From: Rufibacter sp. LB8
GTDB taxonomy: Bacteria > Bacteroidota > Bacteroidia > Cytophagales > Hymenobacteraceae
Assembly: GCF_014876185.1 (NCBI RefSeq)
Contig: NZ_JADALJ010000001.1
Coordinates: 1,903,501 to 1,967,500, forward strand
Direction: 5' to 3'
Length of the DNA: 64,000 nucleotides
A program made the position numbers and the translations under genes. The notes below the pieces were generated by a model. The model saw nothing but the letters and a program-made list of their open reading frames with translations. It searched no databases and had not been told where the DNA came from. Each line of letters opens with the position of its first letter. Positions within the stretch are counted from its first letter, which is position 1. This document shows positions 8,327 through 18,160 of the stretch, piece after piece.

Positions 8327-9556
8327 ATGATTTCACCCTTCCTCCGTACGGCGGCTTTCTGTGTGGTCCTGGCCTCTTGCAAGCAAACCGCCAGTGTTCC
8401 TGCCTCCAGCGCTGCTCCTGCGGCAGCCACAACAACTGCAGCCAAAGCCCCCAAACAAACTACCCTGCTAACGGGCGCACAACAGACAGAGTTGTATTTG
8501 CCGTACCTGCAAGGCAAGCGTGTGGCTATGGTGGTGAACCAAACCTCCACCATCGGCAAGACCCACCTGGTAGATACCTTGCTGAGCCACGGCGTAAAAA
8601 TCACGGTCATCTTCGCGCCGGAGCACGGGTTCAGGGGAGATGCCGATGCGGGTGCGCACATCAGTAACAGCGTAGATGCCAAAACCAACTTGCCCATTCT
8701 GTCACTCTACGGCAGCAACAAAAAACCGAAGCCCGAGCAGTTGAAAGACGTGGACGTGGTCTTGTTTGACATTCAGGACGTGGGCGTTCGCTTTTACACT
8801 TACAGCAGCACCATGCACTACGTGATGGAAGCCTGCGCCGAACTCAACAAGCCCATGCTTTTACTGGACCGGCCCAACCCGATTGGTTACTTAATTGACG
8901 GCCCCATGCTTAAGCCCGAGTTCAAATCCTTCGTGGGCATGAACACTATTCCCATTTCACACGGTCTCACATTAGCCGAATATGCCAAGATGATTAACGG
9001 CGAAAAGTGGCTTAAAAACGGCGTACAGGCCGAGGTAAAATCCATATTGGTAAAGAATTATGACCGCAAGAAGTTCTATTCTTTACCTATCAAGCCTTCG
9101 CCCAACCTACCCATCGACCAAAGCATAAAACTGTACCCATTCCTGTGTCTGTTTGAAGGAACGACCGTGAGCCAGGGCCGCGGCACGCAGATGCCGTTCC
9201 AGGTGATTGGTGCGCCGTATTACCCAGACAAATCGTTTTCGTTCACGCCCGTTCCTATTCCCGGCATGTCCATGGAGCCGCCGTACAAAAACCAGATTTG
9301 CTATGGCAAAGACCTCCGGAATCTGGACCTGAAGGAGCCTTTCACACTGAGCTACTTGCTGGATTTTTACCAGGCCTCGGGCCAGAAAGAGAAATTCTTC
9401 AACAACTTCTTCAAAAGCCTGGCCGGCACCGATGAACTGCAGAAACAAATCATGGCCGGCATGACCGAAAAACAAATCAGGGATTCCTGGAAACCAGGCC
9501 TTGACGCTTACAAGAAGATGCGCAAACAATATCTGCTTTACCCAGATACCAACTAA
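8327..9556 (+). CDS. namZ: NamZ/DUF1343 exo-beta-N-acetylmuramidase, lipoprotein
   Basis: 409-residue protein of the DUF1343 family, whose characterised member NamZ removes terminal MurNAc from peptidoglycan glycans. A short signal with lipobox LASC (Cys18) and an Ala/Thr-rich linker (about 24-45) suggest a lipid anchor. Conserved family motifs are visible: FAPEHGFRGD, FDIQDVGVRFYTYSS, DRPNPIG and EGTTVSQGRGT. It heads a compact cluster: the fmt ATG comes 1 bp after its stop. Its job is likely cell-wall muropeptide recycling. Confidence 0.9.
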   Translation: MISPFLRTAAFCVVLASCKQTASVPASSAAPAAATTTAAKAPKQTTLLTGAQQTELYLPYLQGKRVAMVVNQTSTIGKTHLVDTLLSHGVKITVIFAPEHGFRGDADAGAHISNSVDAKTNLPILSLYGSNKKPKPEQLKDVDVVLFDIQDVGVRFYTYSSTMHYVMEACAELNKPMLLLDRPNPIGYLIDGPMLKPEFKSFVGMNTIPISHGLTLAEYAKMINGEKWLKNGVQAEVKSILVKNYDRKKFYSLPIKPSPNLPIDQSIKLYPFLCLFEGTTVSQGRGTQMPFQVIGAPYYPDKSFSFTPVPIPGMSMEPPYKNQICYGKDLRNLDLKEPFTLSYLLDFYQASGQKEKFFNNFFKSLAGTDELQKQIMAGMTEKQIRDSWKPGLDAYKKMRKQYLLYPDTN

Positions 9557-9557
9557 C

Positions 9558-10499
9558 ATGCAGAAACAAGACCTGCGCCTGATTTTCATGGGTACGCCTG
9601 ACTTTGCCGTGCCTGCCCTGCAAGCCTTACTAACCCACGGTTACAACGTAGTGGCCGTCATAACCGCACCAGACAAACCCGCAGGACGCGGCCTGAAGCT
9701 GCTACACTCGCCGGTGAAGGAAGTGGCGTTGCAGCACAGTATTCCGGTATTGCAGCCTACCAACTTGAAAGACCAGGCGTTTCAGGAAGAGCTCAGGAGT
9801 TTCAACGCCACCTTGCAGGTGATTGTGGCCTTCAGAATGCTGCCCGAAGCCGTCTGGAACATGCCGCCTATGGGTTCCTTGAACATTCACGGTTCGTTAC
9901 TCCCCCATTACCGCGGCGCGGCGCCCATCAATTGGGCCTTAATCAACGGAGACAAGGAAACCGGCGTTACTTCGTTTTTCCTTCGGCACGAAATTGACAC
10001 CGGCGACATCATCCTGCAGAAAAAAGTGGCCATTGCCCCGGAAGACAACTTCGGGACGCTCTACGAGAAACTGAAGCACGCCGGTGCAGAACTGTTGGTG
10101 GAAACTATTGATGCCGTGGTGGATGAACGCACGCAACCCTACCCGCAACCGCAGGCCAAGGAGCCGCTGCGCATGGCGCCTAAAATTTTCAAGGAAACCT
10201 GCCGGATAGATTTAACTAAGTCAGCCATTGACGTGCATAATTTTGTACGAGGTTTGTCGCCGTACCCGGCGGCCTGGCTGGAGTTGGAAGGGAAGACGTT
10301 CAAGATTTTCAAGGGAAGTGTGGTACCTGCGCATTCTCTGAAAATTCCCGGCACCTATGACACCGACAACAAAACGTATCTGCATTTGCAATGCGGCGAA
10401 GACTCAGCCTATACGGTGGAGGAACTACAGATGGAAGGTAAAAAGCGCATGAGTCTTCAGGATTTTCTCAGGGGTTTCACCTTCACGCACGCTGTATGA
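9558..10499 (+). CDS. fmt: Methionyl-tRNA formyltransferase
   Basis: Adds a formyl group from 10-formyl-THF to Met-tRNAfMet for translation initiation. The ATG at 9558 gives 313 residues, the usual length, and reads MQKQDLRLIFMGTPDFAVP; an upstream extension to 9501 overlaps namZ and is not supported. The catalytic motif NIHGSLLPHYRGAAPINWA and EIDTGDI are intact. The C-terminal tRNA-binding domain follows. It overlaps folA by 4 bp (ATGA), a translational coupling that joins a folate-using and a folate-reducing enzyme. Confidence 0.97.
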   Translation: MQKQDLRLIFMGTPDFAVPALQALLTHGYNVVAVITAPDKPAGRGLKLLHSPVKEVALQHSIPVLQPTNLKDQAFQEELRSFNATLQVIVAFRMLPEAVWNMPPMGSLNIHGSLLPHYRGAAPINWALINGDKETGVTSFFLRHEIDTGDIILQKKVAIAPEDNFGTLYEKLKHAGAELLVETIDAVVDERTQPYPQPQAKEPLRMAPKIFKETCRIDLTKSAIDVHNFVRGLSPYPAAWLELEGKTFKIFKGSVVPAHSLKIPGTYDTDNKTYLHLQCGEDSAYTVEELQMEGKKRMSLQDFLRGFTFTHAV

Positions 10500-11002
10500 T
10501 TGGGTTAGTCGTCGCTATTTCTGAGAACCGCGTGATTGGGAAAGACAACCAGCTTATCTGGCATCTCCCCGAAGACCTCAAGCATTTCAAACGCCTCACT
10601 TTGGGCCATCCCATGGTCATGGGCCGAAAAACGTTTGAAGCCATCGGCAAACCCCTACCGGGCCGCACGTCCATCATTGTCACGCGCCAAGCAGATTACG
10701 TTGCCCCAGAAAGCTGTTTGGTGGCCACTAGCGTGGAAGAGGCCCTGCAGAAAGCGTTGGCGCTTGATGAAACCGTGATGGTAGTGGGCGGCGGCGACAT
10801 TTACCAACAAGCCCTGCCCTTCGCTGAAGTGGTCTATCTGACCTTGGTGCATGAATCCTTTGAGGGTGATGTCTACTTCCCGGAACTGGAACCCGACGTC
10901 TGGGAAATCACGGAACAGGCAGAGCACGAGGCTGATGATCGACACGCCTATCCCTACTCGTTTTTCACGTTTAGAAGGAAAGCAGGTTTCAGCCAGAATT
11001 AA
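10496..11002 (+). CDS. folA: Dihydrofolate reductase
   Basis: Reduces dihydrofolate to tetrahydrofolate with NADPH. The 168 residues are of normal length. The active-site segment LIWHLPEDLKHFK places an acidic residue at D27, the position known from E. coli DHFR. NADPH-binding motifs VMGRKTFEAIG and VVGGGDIYQQAL are intact. Overlap with the fmt stop (ATGA) indicates coupling. A hairpin with a T-run starts at the stop codon. Confidence 0.97.
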   Translation: MIGLVVAISENRVIGKDNQLIWHLPEDLKHFKRLTLGHPMVMGRKTFEAIGKPLPGRTSIIVTRQADYVAPESCLVATSVEEALQKALALDETVMVVGGGDIYQQALPFAEVVYLTLVHESFEGDVYFPELEPDVWEITEQAEHEADDRHAYPYSFFTFRRKAGFSQN

Positions 11003-11036
11003 AAAAGGGGCGCCATAAAAGGTGCCCCCTTTTTTA
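11001..11036 (+). terminator. Intrinsic terminator after folA
   Basis: GGGGCGCC pairs with GGTGCCCC across an ATAAAA loop, preceded by six A and followed by seven T, overlapping the folA stop. Confidence 0.9.
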
Positions 11037-11040
11037 ATTC

Positions 11041-11080
11041 CCGTTTTCGGGCTCATTTCTGGAAATGAAGCCGAAAACGG
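11041..11080. repeat. 40-bp intergenic palindrome, copy 5
   Basis: CCGTTTTCGGGCTCATTTC arm with right arm GGAAATGAaGCCGAAAACGG, directly after the folA terminator. The 11003-11419 gap contains only this, a long-armed repeat, copies 6 and 7 and a terminator. Confidence 0.92.
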
Positions 11081-11091
11081 GAAAGTGGAAA

Positions 11092-11200
11092 CCCCCTCTC
11101 CCAGAGGGAAATGGTGAGGGTGTAATTATTTACGGTACCTTAATTCCAAGTCTATCATAAGTGGCCCCTCATCCTAACCTAATTCCAGAGGGAGAAGGGA
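11092..11200. repeat. Long-armed repeat of the CCCTCTCCC...GAGGGTGAGGG type, copy A
   Basis: Left arm 11092-11122 and right arm 11163-11199 are imperfect inverted copies, each with an inner CTCCC/GAGGG hairpin, around a 40-bp AT-rich spacer. A close relative is at 35503-35609 and a half copy at 23792-23825. Confidence 0.75.
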
Positions 11201-11210
11201 CAGGGCTTTT

Positions 11211-11250
11211 CCGTTTTCGGGCTCATTTCTGGAAACGAGGGCAAAAACAG
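11211..11250. repeat. 40-bp intergenic palindrome, copy 6
   Basis: Left arm CCGTTTTCGGGCTCATTTC is canonical; right arm GGAAAcGAGggCaAAAACaG has several changes, so pairing is weakened. Confidence 0.85.
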
Positions 11251-11335
11251 TAAAATCTCGTTTTGTAATTACGTTACCATTTCCATCAGAAAGGCTGCCA
11301 ATAAGCTAGTAGAAATGCTTTTTTGCTTCTACCAC

Positions 11336-11371
11336 AAAAAAAGAGCGCCAATCACATGGCGCTCTTTTTTT
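11336..11371. terminator. Bidirectional intrinsic terminator downstream of porU
   Basis: AAAAAAAGAGCGCCA pairs with TGGCGCTCTTTTTTT over an ATCACA loop. A-run and T-run on either side allow action on both strands; it terminates porU (minus strand). Confidence 0.88.
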
Positions 11372-11375
11372 ATTT

Positions 11376-11415
11376 GCGTTTTTGGCCTCATTTTCAGAAA
11401 TGAGCCCGAAAACAG
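11376..11415. repeat. 40-bp intergenic palindrome, copy 7
   Basis: Arms GCGTTTTTGGCCTCATTTT and GAAATGAGCCcGAAAACaG, 5 bp past the porU stop on the minus strand. Confidence 0.85.
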
Positions 11416-11419
11416 GAAG

Positions 11420-14400
11420 TTATCTCAGAATATAAATTTTGCCGTAGCCATTCTTAAAGGCTTTGTCCCCGGCGGTGGCGCGTTGTTTCATCTCACCTTG
11501 CTCGTTGCCCATCACCACGCGGTACAGGTAGACGCCGTTGGCCAGTTTATCGCCAAATTCATCGGTACCGTCCCAGGCGAACTCAGAGACGTTGTTTCCT
11601 ATCTTGATGGCACCCAACTCCTCCCGCTGAATCTCCCTGATCACTTTACCGGTAAGGGTCATGATCTGGATTTTCATTTTCTCCGGCACCGTCTGCCCGG
11701 TGAGCGTAAACACAAACCTGGTTTTAGACGAGAACGGGTTGGGGTACGGATAGAAGTTGGAGATGGCTGACTCGTTCACCACCTCAAAATTAATGCTGTA
11801 GTTCTCTGAACCCGCCTTCTGCCCGAAGGCATCGGTGCCCTGTACTTCCAGCGTATAAATGCCATCCTCTAGCTGCGGTTGGTACTCCACCCTGAAATCA
11901 GTGGTAGCGTTGCCCGGGAAGAAGGTGATGGCGGAGTTGTTCGTTAAGTTAATTTCGGAAAACTCACCGCCTTGTTTCTTCAGGAACACCTTCATGGCAG
12001 ACGGGTCCGTGATGGGCATTTTCTTCATGTTGTCTTTCAACACCATGCTGATCATGGGCCTTGGCGACACAATCTCCCCGTCAATGATTCTGGTTCCGTC
12101 AAACACCACGTCAATAACCGGGGGCAGCCCCGTGAAGGTGCCCACCGTGAACGGAATCTCCATGGTGTTGTTCAGGTAATTCTGCTCCAACAAAGGCTTA
12201 TAGGCGGGGTCAGTCAAGCTGCGGGGGTTAACTGTCACCCTCAGGCGGTTGTTGCCCTGTAGCTGTAATGTGGAGATTTTATGGTTGAAGAACACGGTCC
12301 CGTCTTTCTCCAGCGCCCGTACTTTAAAAATCTTCTCGGTGCGGGTGCCGTTTTCCTGGAACAAAATGGTTTCCACGGTCAACTCCTCCGTAAAATCAAC
12401 GCCGCTCACATTGGAGAACGCAAACTGCAAATCCAATTCGCCGTTGTTCACCTGTGCCGAAATAGCCTCAGGACTGTATTTGGCCAGACCAACCAAATCG
12501 GGACGCATAACTCCTTCGGGCGCGCCGTCATACAAAATGGTCCATTGTTTTAAGATAGGCGCCGTGCGCTCTGCCTCGTCCTTTAAAACAAGTCTTAGTT
12601 TCAGATAAGGATAAGTGGCGGCGTTCACGCTGGAAAGATTGAGGTCAGATGACTTTACATCTGTGAACAGGTCTACTTCCTCATTATTGGCGCTTACCCC
12701 AATCACATCCAGTTGGTACGCATCATCCTGGTTTAACAAGGCCACCTGGTGCTGCAAAGAGTTCCATTTGGTGGCGGGGCCAATCAGGTTAGATACCAGT
12801 GTTCCTTGTCCCGCGCGAGACCTCACTTCCCTTTCAATCCTGATTGTTTGCATGTTAGCCGGCGACGGATCTTCAGCCGATGGCCCAATCTCCAGAACAG
12901 AGCCTGGTGCCGCCCCTTTTCTACCAATGATGGCAAACGGTTCGCCAGTGGCTAATTTATCAATCAATGAAGATCCAATGGAATTGAACGCAGCCTTTAA
13001 CCCCGGTGACATGGTAGAATATGGCACATTGCTCATGCCCACCATGGCAATGTGGTAGCCGGCTGGTACAGATTCCAGGAACTGCTGCAGTTTGGTTAAA
13101 TTAGCCGCCTGCCGCAAATCATTGAAGTGGTACACAAACTTAGGTGGCGTTCCGCAAATAGAGGCATACGCAGAAGGTGCGTCTAAAGGCTGGAGCGTCT
13201 TGTCATTCAACACTACCGCCATCATGTTAGGCCGGTTGGTGTTACAATCTGCCTCAATGGTTTTGAAGTTGTCCAGGAAAATACCGTATGGCGGATATCC
13301 AAACGGTTGGCCGCCGCCTACGCCTTTGACTTCAAAAATCCGGAAGGTGGGTGTGAATTCAAACGTGCGTTTCTGGGTATTTTCCTCTAGGCGTTGCTTT
13401 TCTGCTTTTTGCAATTGTCCTATGCCTTTCTGAGACCACCCGGTAGTGCTACCCGGCATATATCTGAAAGAACTGCTGGCCCATACTAATTCCTCTCCCG
13501 GAGTTAGGGTTTCATAGCGAAACCGCCAGTAATACACCACACTGTCATTCTGCGTGGTATTGGCCGGGAGCGTTACTTCCCAGGCAGGCATAAAATCAGC
13601 CTGCACCACGGTAGATTTCTTCCACTGGCTGTCAAAAGTGTGCACAGTGTCTATCTCAAAATAATAGCCCCTTCTGCCAATGAGCAAATCAGTGGAGTGG
13701 CCTACCAATTTCACCTTATTGTCTTTGACAATGGAAAACTCCTGGGGACCAATGGCCAATACGCCACTTCTGGAGAAGAAATACTCCAGGGTCATGGTAT
13801 TGTTGGTTTCGTCAATTTCATCAATGGCATCTACGCCGTCAACTTTCACTTCAAAACGGTTCACGCCTACCCCTTCGGTGGTTTTCGCCTCCAGTTCAAT
13901 GGAGATAGTGTCTCTGTAATAGATAGGCTCAAACTCAACCGGATCATAAGTAATGGTGGTACCATTTTCCAGTTTACGGGAAATGGAAACGGTAAATGGT
14001 GTTTCATTCACGCGGCCCAGATTTCTGATGTCAATGTTAACCTTGAACTTTTCTGAGTTGGCAGTGATTTTTGAACCGTCAGCAGATTCCAAAGCCACTC
14101 CCCCATTTGGAATGGTATAGTCTGCTTTCTCCGGCCCGAATACCACAATGGCAGGGTCGGCTTGCAGCACCATTTGCATGTTCATGGCCGTGGCGTTGGC
14201 CCCGCCAATCTTTTGTTCCGTGAGTTCAATGGTTCTTTGGTGCTGTAACCCCAGAGGTTTAGACAAATATTCCTGGTCCCCGAAGGCGGTAGTGTAAAAG
14301 TTAGACGAGAACACGTTCAACAACGATGGGTAGCCATAGTTGTCATGCGCCAAAAAGGCAATGGCCCCCTTGTTCTCGGTGAGTAACCAGTCTTCGCCAA

Positions 14401-16426
14401 AGGTACGGCCTGTGGTGAAAATGTTACCGGCGTTACAGCCGTTCATCAACAGCATGGGGTATTTGCTGGTGTTGTTGTAGCCGTTTACTACATCAGACAC
14501 CCGCCCAATATCTAAGTCAGAGACGGTACCTGAGCTATGCCCAAAAAACGTGATTAGAGAAAGGCCTGCATTTAACTCACCGGCAATGTTCAGGTTCTCC
14601 AGACCGCCAGATGAATTTCTGATAATGGAATTGACATTGGCTCCAAGCCAACGGCTTTCGGCAATGCGCTCATAGCTGCGCATGTAAGACAAAAGCGTGT
14701 TCTGCTCTGCCCCGGTGCTACCAATGAGGTGCAATATATTTTTACGCCAATCTAAATTTTCTGGCAAGGCCTCATGCACTTTCACTTTATTCAGATAACC
14801 CATAACCTCTGCCGGCGTATTGGCCGGAATCCTTCCAGTGGCCACCTTAGGCGTGTATTGACCCAGTTCCCAATCTGAGGTAAAGAAAACATCTGACCCT
14901 GGCGTACCGCCTGTTGGCACCAAATCCCTAACAAGCAGAGATGATGGATTCTTTCTACTTGCGACGTTGTCAGCCTCTAAACCTTTCCCCAATAAAAACA
15001 AATATTTAGGATTACCATTCGCCATCATGAATTTCATGTAGCGGCGCAAAGCGGCAGAGGATTTATCACCATAGAAAAACTGGTTGTAAATCTGGTCTAC
15101 ATCTATCACCAGTGTATCATAACCACCTCCTATAGTAGAAGCCCTATAAGCAGCATAATCACGCACTGGGTTTTGTGAGCCACCTCCTGGTTTCATTAGT
15201 GATTCATGTGTAATTATAAGGTAGTCAGACTTGTTACCCACCATAGACCTGAACTTAACTTCATTGGCAGGTTCAGGAATCAGGTGGGCAGACGTCCAAA
15301 GGACTGCTTTAGAGAAATTAGCCGGAAACACGAACCCTTTCTGTGCCCCTGACACCATACCTGCAACTCTTTTAACTTGATCCGGAATACTTATGTCATA
15401 GCCAACCGCAGCAGTAGCAGAGGCCCCCTCAAACACATAATAGGCAGGCGTAGCACTGGGTTCCTGTTGAATAAAAGGCAGGCCGGCAACGGCCATGGTG
15501 TTGCGCTGTGCGAAGATAGATTTGAAATACAGGGTGCGCACCCGTGATGCTGTGTTCCGGGCGGCAATTCTAATTCTCAGTCTTCCGTCTGCTGCAAAAT
15601 CTGTATATTCTAAGGGCAGGATTTTCTTATCAGAGGCATATCCTTCCAAATCAAAGGTCCCTATCAAACGCTCAGCGTCTGCCGGGGTCCGCACAAAGAT
15701 ATCAACCGTATGCGTATTGTCATTGGAGCCCATCATAGCAATTTCAACCCTTGGCGCAGGTCCAGTTGAAGCTGGGTTGGAAATCATACCAGGCAAGCTA
15801 AAGGTAAACCCTGCAGTAGAACCACCTGCATAACCTTCACCGGCATCCATCCAGGACATATAGTTCTCACCGTATCGTTTCCCTCTGGTGTATTGACTAT
15901 TGTCAAAAAACATAACTTCCTGCCAATGCCAAGGTGATGGCGTTAAGCCAGCAGGATCTTGGTTATAGGCCTCCATTCGGTTGCCTGGGGTAGCAGACCA
16001 GGTTAGGAAATAGGCAGCGGTGTCTGTGTATAAGCTATAATAAGGATTGATGTGGTCAGCGGTGGGATTTTTGAACAGTTCCCGGTCCAGGGCCCCGTCA
16101 TTTTTCTCCCCATAGAATTCAATGTAATCTGCAGCGTCAAAAGAACCGTCAGACTCACCAGCTACATGAATGGAGATTTCCTTGCCTCGGCGGAACATCT
16201 GCAGGTTTCTGGGGTCAACGTCAGAAATTCCTGCGGCCTGCAGATAAGCGCGGTCTAACCGATACATGCCCGTGGCAGGCACTTTGATTTTGTAATATTT
16301 CTGACTGTAATTAATCCACTCGTTCCCAAAGACCTGAAGTTGGGCAGAGACCTGCCCCATTCCCAGAAAAAGGAAGAGAAAGAAAAAAGAAAGTACAGTT
16401 GTAACGAAGCGTGAACGTTGTTTCAT
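11420..16426 (-). CDS. porU: Type IX secretion system sortase PorU
   Basis: Cell-surface C25-family (gingipain-like) protease that removes the C-terminal signal of type IX cargo and attaches A-LPS. The ATG at 16426 (MKQRSRFVTT..., 1668 residues) gives a clean signal peptide ending SAQ; the frame is open 26 codons further but lacks a signal-like start. Catalytic pair visible: His in TFFGHSSGT (about 630) and Cys in LLMNGCNAGN (about 664). A large beta-rich middle and a C-terminal segment (YPYPNPFSSKTRF, GVYLYRV) like a type IX sorting domain follow. It lies 19 bp after the porV-like gene. The large cargo protein at 49250-52792 is a probable client. Confidence 0.93.
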   Translation of the reverse strand: MKQRSRFVTTVLSFFFLFLFLGMGQVSAQLQVFGNEWINYSQKYYKIKVPATGMYRLDRAYLQAAGISDVDPRNLQMFRRGKEISIHVAGESDGSFDAADYIEFYGEKNDGALDRELFKNPTADHINPYYSLYTDTAAYFLTWSATPGNRMEAYNQDPAGLTPSPWHWQEVMFFDNSQYTRGKRYGENYMSWMDAGEGYAGGSTAGFTFSLPGMISNPASTGPAPRVEIAMMGSNDNTHTVDIFVRTPADAERLIGTFDLEGYASDKKILPLEYTDFAADGRLRIRIAARNTASRVRTLYFKSIFAQRNTMAVAGLPFIQQEPSATPAYYVFEGASATAAVGYDISIPDQVKRVAGMVSGAQKGFVFPANFSKAVLWTSAHLIPEPANEVKFRSMVGNKSDYLIITHESLMKPGGGSQNPVRDYAAYRASTIGGGYDTLVIDVDQIYNQFFYGDKSSAALRRYMKFMMANGNPKYLFLLGKGLEADNVASRKNPSSLLVRDLVPTGGTPGSDVFFTSDWELGQYTPKVATGRIPANTPAEVMGYLNKVKVHEALPENLDWRKNILHLIGSTGAEQNTLLSYMRSYERIAESRWLGANVNSIIRNSSGGLENLNIAGELNAGLSLITFFGHSSGTVSDLDIGRVSDVVNGYNNTSKYPMLLMNGCNAGNIFTTGRTFGEDWLLTENKGAIAFLAHDNYGYPSLLNVFSSNFYTTAFGDQEYLSKPLGLQHQRTIELTEQKIGGANATAMNMQMVLQADPAIVVFGPEKADYTIPNGGVALESADGSKITANSEKFKVNIDIRNLGRVNETPFTVSISRKLENGTTITYDPVEFEPIYYRDTISIELEAKTTEGVGVNRFEVKVDGVDAIDEIDETNNTMTLEYFFSRSGVLAIGPQEFSIVKDNKVKLVGHSTDLLIGRRGYYFEIDTVHTFDSQWKKSTVVQADFMPAWEVTLPANTTQNDSVVYYWRFRYETLTPGEELVWASSSFRYMPGSTTGWSQKGIGQLQKAEKQRLEENTQKRTFEFTPTFRIFEVKGVGGGQPFGYPPYGIFLDNFKTIEADCNTNRPNMMAVVLNDKTLQPLDAPSAYASICGTPPKFVYHFNDLRQAANLTKLQQFLESVPAGYHIAMVGMSNVPYSTMSPGLKAAFNSIGSSLIDKLATGEPFAIIGRKGAAPGSVLEIGPSAEDPSPANMQTIRIEREVRSRAGQGTLVSNLIGPATKWNSLQHQVALLNQDDAYQLDVIGVSANNEEVDLFTDVKSSDLNLSSVNAATYPYLKLRLVLKDEAERTAPILKQWTILYDGAPEGVMRPDLVGLAKYSPEAISAQVNNGELDLQFAFSNVSGVDFTEELTVETILFQENGTRTEKIFKVRALEKDGTVFFNHKISTLQLQGNNRLRVTVNPRSLTDPAYKPLLEQNYLNNTMEIPFTVGTFTGLPPVIDVVFDGTRIIDGEIVSPRPMISMVLKDNMKKMPITDPSAMKVFLKKQGGEFSEINLTNNSAITFFPGNATTDFRVEYQPQLEDGIYTLEVQGTDAFGQKAGSENYSINFEVVNESAISNFYPYPNPFSSKTRFVFTLTGQTVPEKMKIQIMTLTGKVIREIQREELGAIKIGNNVSEFAWDGTDEFGDKLANGVYLYRVVMGNEQGEMKQRATAGDKAFKNGYGKIYILR

Positions 16427-16445
16427 AGGAGCCAGCAACCAAAAA

Positions 16446-17525
16446 TCAATCAAAACTATATGCAACAGAAACAATGACCGAAGACATCTCAGAATTATCA
16501 GCAATGCGGGAAAGGGCTAAGTCAAGCATAAGTCCGTGCGTGGCCACGCCAAGTCCGAAGTTGGGTTGTACCTTCCAGCTTTTTTTTCCCTCAAAATCCT
16601 GGAATTGCTGAATGTTGTTGATACCGCCGCGCACGTGCACCACATTGGCAAACCCGACTTCTACCCCAATTTTAGGGTCTATGGAAACCAAGCCGCTAGA
16701 AAGCAAGCTATTCCGTTTGCCGTCAAAGGTGACATCCAGGTCGGTGGCTACCAGGGCAGTGAAACGGTCTGCAAACCGGAAAGACCGGCCAGCACCTAAA
16801 ATCATCCTGGGCAAGGTCACCTCAATGCTGTTGGTGTTAAAGGCGGTTTCCTCTTCATGGTAGGTATCACCCAGTTCATCGGCGTTTAGGCGCCAAGCGG
16901 TAAAGGTGGTGGTGATGTCTTTCGCCATGACGCCAAACTGCCAGGCTCCATGCCGTAGTTGAGCGCCGGCATCAATGCCAAATCCCCAGGCGTTGGCGAA
17001 ATCACCCACATTGCGATAGATGACCTTGGCATTCACACCCAGGGCAAGACCTGGTATTTTGTTGCTCATTCTGGCGTAGGAGGCCAAAAACGCATAATCT
17101 GCCACAGAGAAAAACTGGATGCTGTCATATTGAATGGCACCGTATTCATTCACCAGGCGGCGGGTATCGGCAATATCATCAACCCCCACCCGTATCACTG
17201 AGAAGGCCAGCGCACTGCTGGAATCCAGTTTGGTGGCGTATGACCCAAAGTCATTTTTGATGATGCCCGCAAACAACTCAGAGTGCATATAGGAAACGTT
17301 GTGCCGCTTAGGCAAGCCCACCAACCCGGCGGGGTTCCAGAAGCCGGCGGTGGCGTCACGCACAATAGCGCTTTGTACGCCCCCCATACCCAACGCCCGG
17401 GCACCCACGCCCAGGTTAAGGAACTCGTTGCTGTATTTAGGGGCAGAGATGTTCTGTGACCAAGCTTCCTTGGGCGCCAGCACCACACACAGAAAAGTGA
17501 AGACCAGTAAAATTCTTAAAGCCAT
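16446..17525 (-). CDS. porV: PorV/PorQ-family outer-membrane protein of the type IX system
   Basis: 359-residue outer-membrane beta-barrel of the FadL-like PorV/PorQ family. Signal peptide of about 23 residues (ends AWSQ), then the family's opening motif LGVGARALGMGGVQSA and ATAGFWNPAGL. PorV shuttles cargo from the translocon to the PorU sortase and is usually encoded directly before porU, as here. PorQ-like paralogues share the same motif, so the V rather than Q assignment rests on the adjacency. Confidence 0.85.
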   Translation of the reverse strand: MALRILLVFTFLCVVLAPKEAWSQNISAPKYSNEFLNLGVGARALGMGGVQSAIVRDATAGFWNPAGLVGLPKRHNVSYMHSELFAGIIKNDFGSYATKLDSSSALAFSVIRVGVDDIADTRRLVNEYGAIQYDSIQFFSVADYAFLASYARMSNKIPGLALGVNAKVIYRNVGDFANAWGFGIDAGAQLRHGAWQFGVMAKDITTTFTAWRLNADELGDTYHEEETAFNTNSIEVTLPRMILGAGRSFRFADRFTALVATDLDVTFDGKRNSLLSSGLVSIDPKIGVEVGFANVVHVRGGINNIQQFQDFEGKKSWKVQPNFGLGVATHGLMLDLALSRIADNSEMSSVIVSVAYSFD

Positions 17526-17763
17526 AGAGTAAAATACAAACGAAGTAGGAACGTATTCAGATGTAAAGATAAAAGGACTCTTCTATTATATAGATGTTCC
17601 TATACGTAACTTGGTTTATTACACATAAAGTATTGGTTGTGTTCCACTAAGGACGAAAATTCTTTTTTTACCCGCCTCTCCTGCTCTCCAAAAAAATATT
17701 TTTACGGCAAAACCCGCTAAACAAGCCGCAAACGCACTACACAAAAATATTTTGTAACAGTAC

Positions 17764-17795
17764 CTTGCGTTACATAGTACCTAGTTATATATTTG
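17764..17795 (+). promoter_or_regulatory. Candidate Bacteroidota promoter of the padR-pspC operon
   Basis: CTTG at 17764-17767 (-33) and TATATTTG at 17788-17795 (-7; consensus TAnnTTTG) are 20 bp apart. Between them is a partly symmetrical GTTACATAGTACCTAG stretch that may be the PadR self-operator. The rest of the 17526-17819 gap is AT-rich with no other recognised element. Confidence 0.55.
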
Positions 17796-17819
17796 TATCA
17801 TAAATCAGACTCACAGACC

Positions 17820-18158
17820 ATGAAAGTAGAAAACACACAAGTGCAGATGCGGAAAGGGATTCTGGAGTACTGCATTCTGGAAATCATTGCCCGCGGCGAA
17901 GTATATGCCTCTGATATGCTGGAGGAACTCACGGCCGCCAAGATGATAGTAGTGGAGGGGACGCTCTACCCATTGCTGACCAGACTGAAGAACGCCGGCC
18001 TCTTAGATTATGCCTGGGTTGAATCAACCTCTGGGCCACCCCGCAAATACTACAAACTCACGCCCATTGGCACTGAGTTCTTAGAGCAACTCCGCCTCAC
18101 CTGGCTAGAGTTGGTAGATTCCACCACGTTCATCATCAACCGCAAGAAATCCAACTAG
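17820..18158 (+). CDS. PadR-family transcriptional regulator
   Basis: 112-residue winged-helix repressor of the short PadR class. Features: start MKVENTQVQMRKGILEYCILEII, HTH region around YASDMLEEL and VEGTLYPLLTRL, wing GPPRKYYKLT. The ATG at 17820 is used; the TTG at 17793 is inside the promoter. The stop is 2 bp from the PspC gene start, so the two are coupled. In Bacteroidota this regulator commonly sits with PspC/head-GIN membrane proteins; it likely represses the operon and responds to envelope stress or a ligand. Confidence 0.93.
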   Translation: MKVENTQVQMRKGILEYCILEIIARGEVYASDMLEELTAAKMIVVEGTLYPLLTRLKNAGLLDYAWVESTSGPPRKYYKLTPIGTEFLEQLRLTWLELVDSTTFIINRKKSN

Positions 18159-18160
18159 TC

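Noticed and set aside
15495-15833. 112-codon plus-strand frame inside porU
   Set aside because: Antisense shadow of a clear long gene with no own start context or family features.
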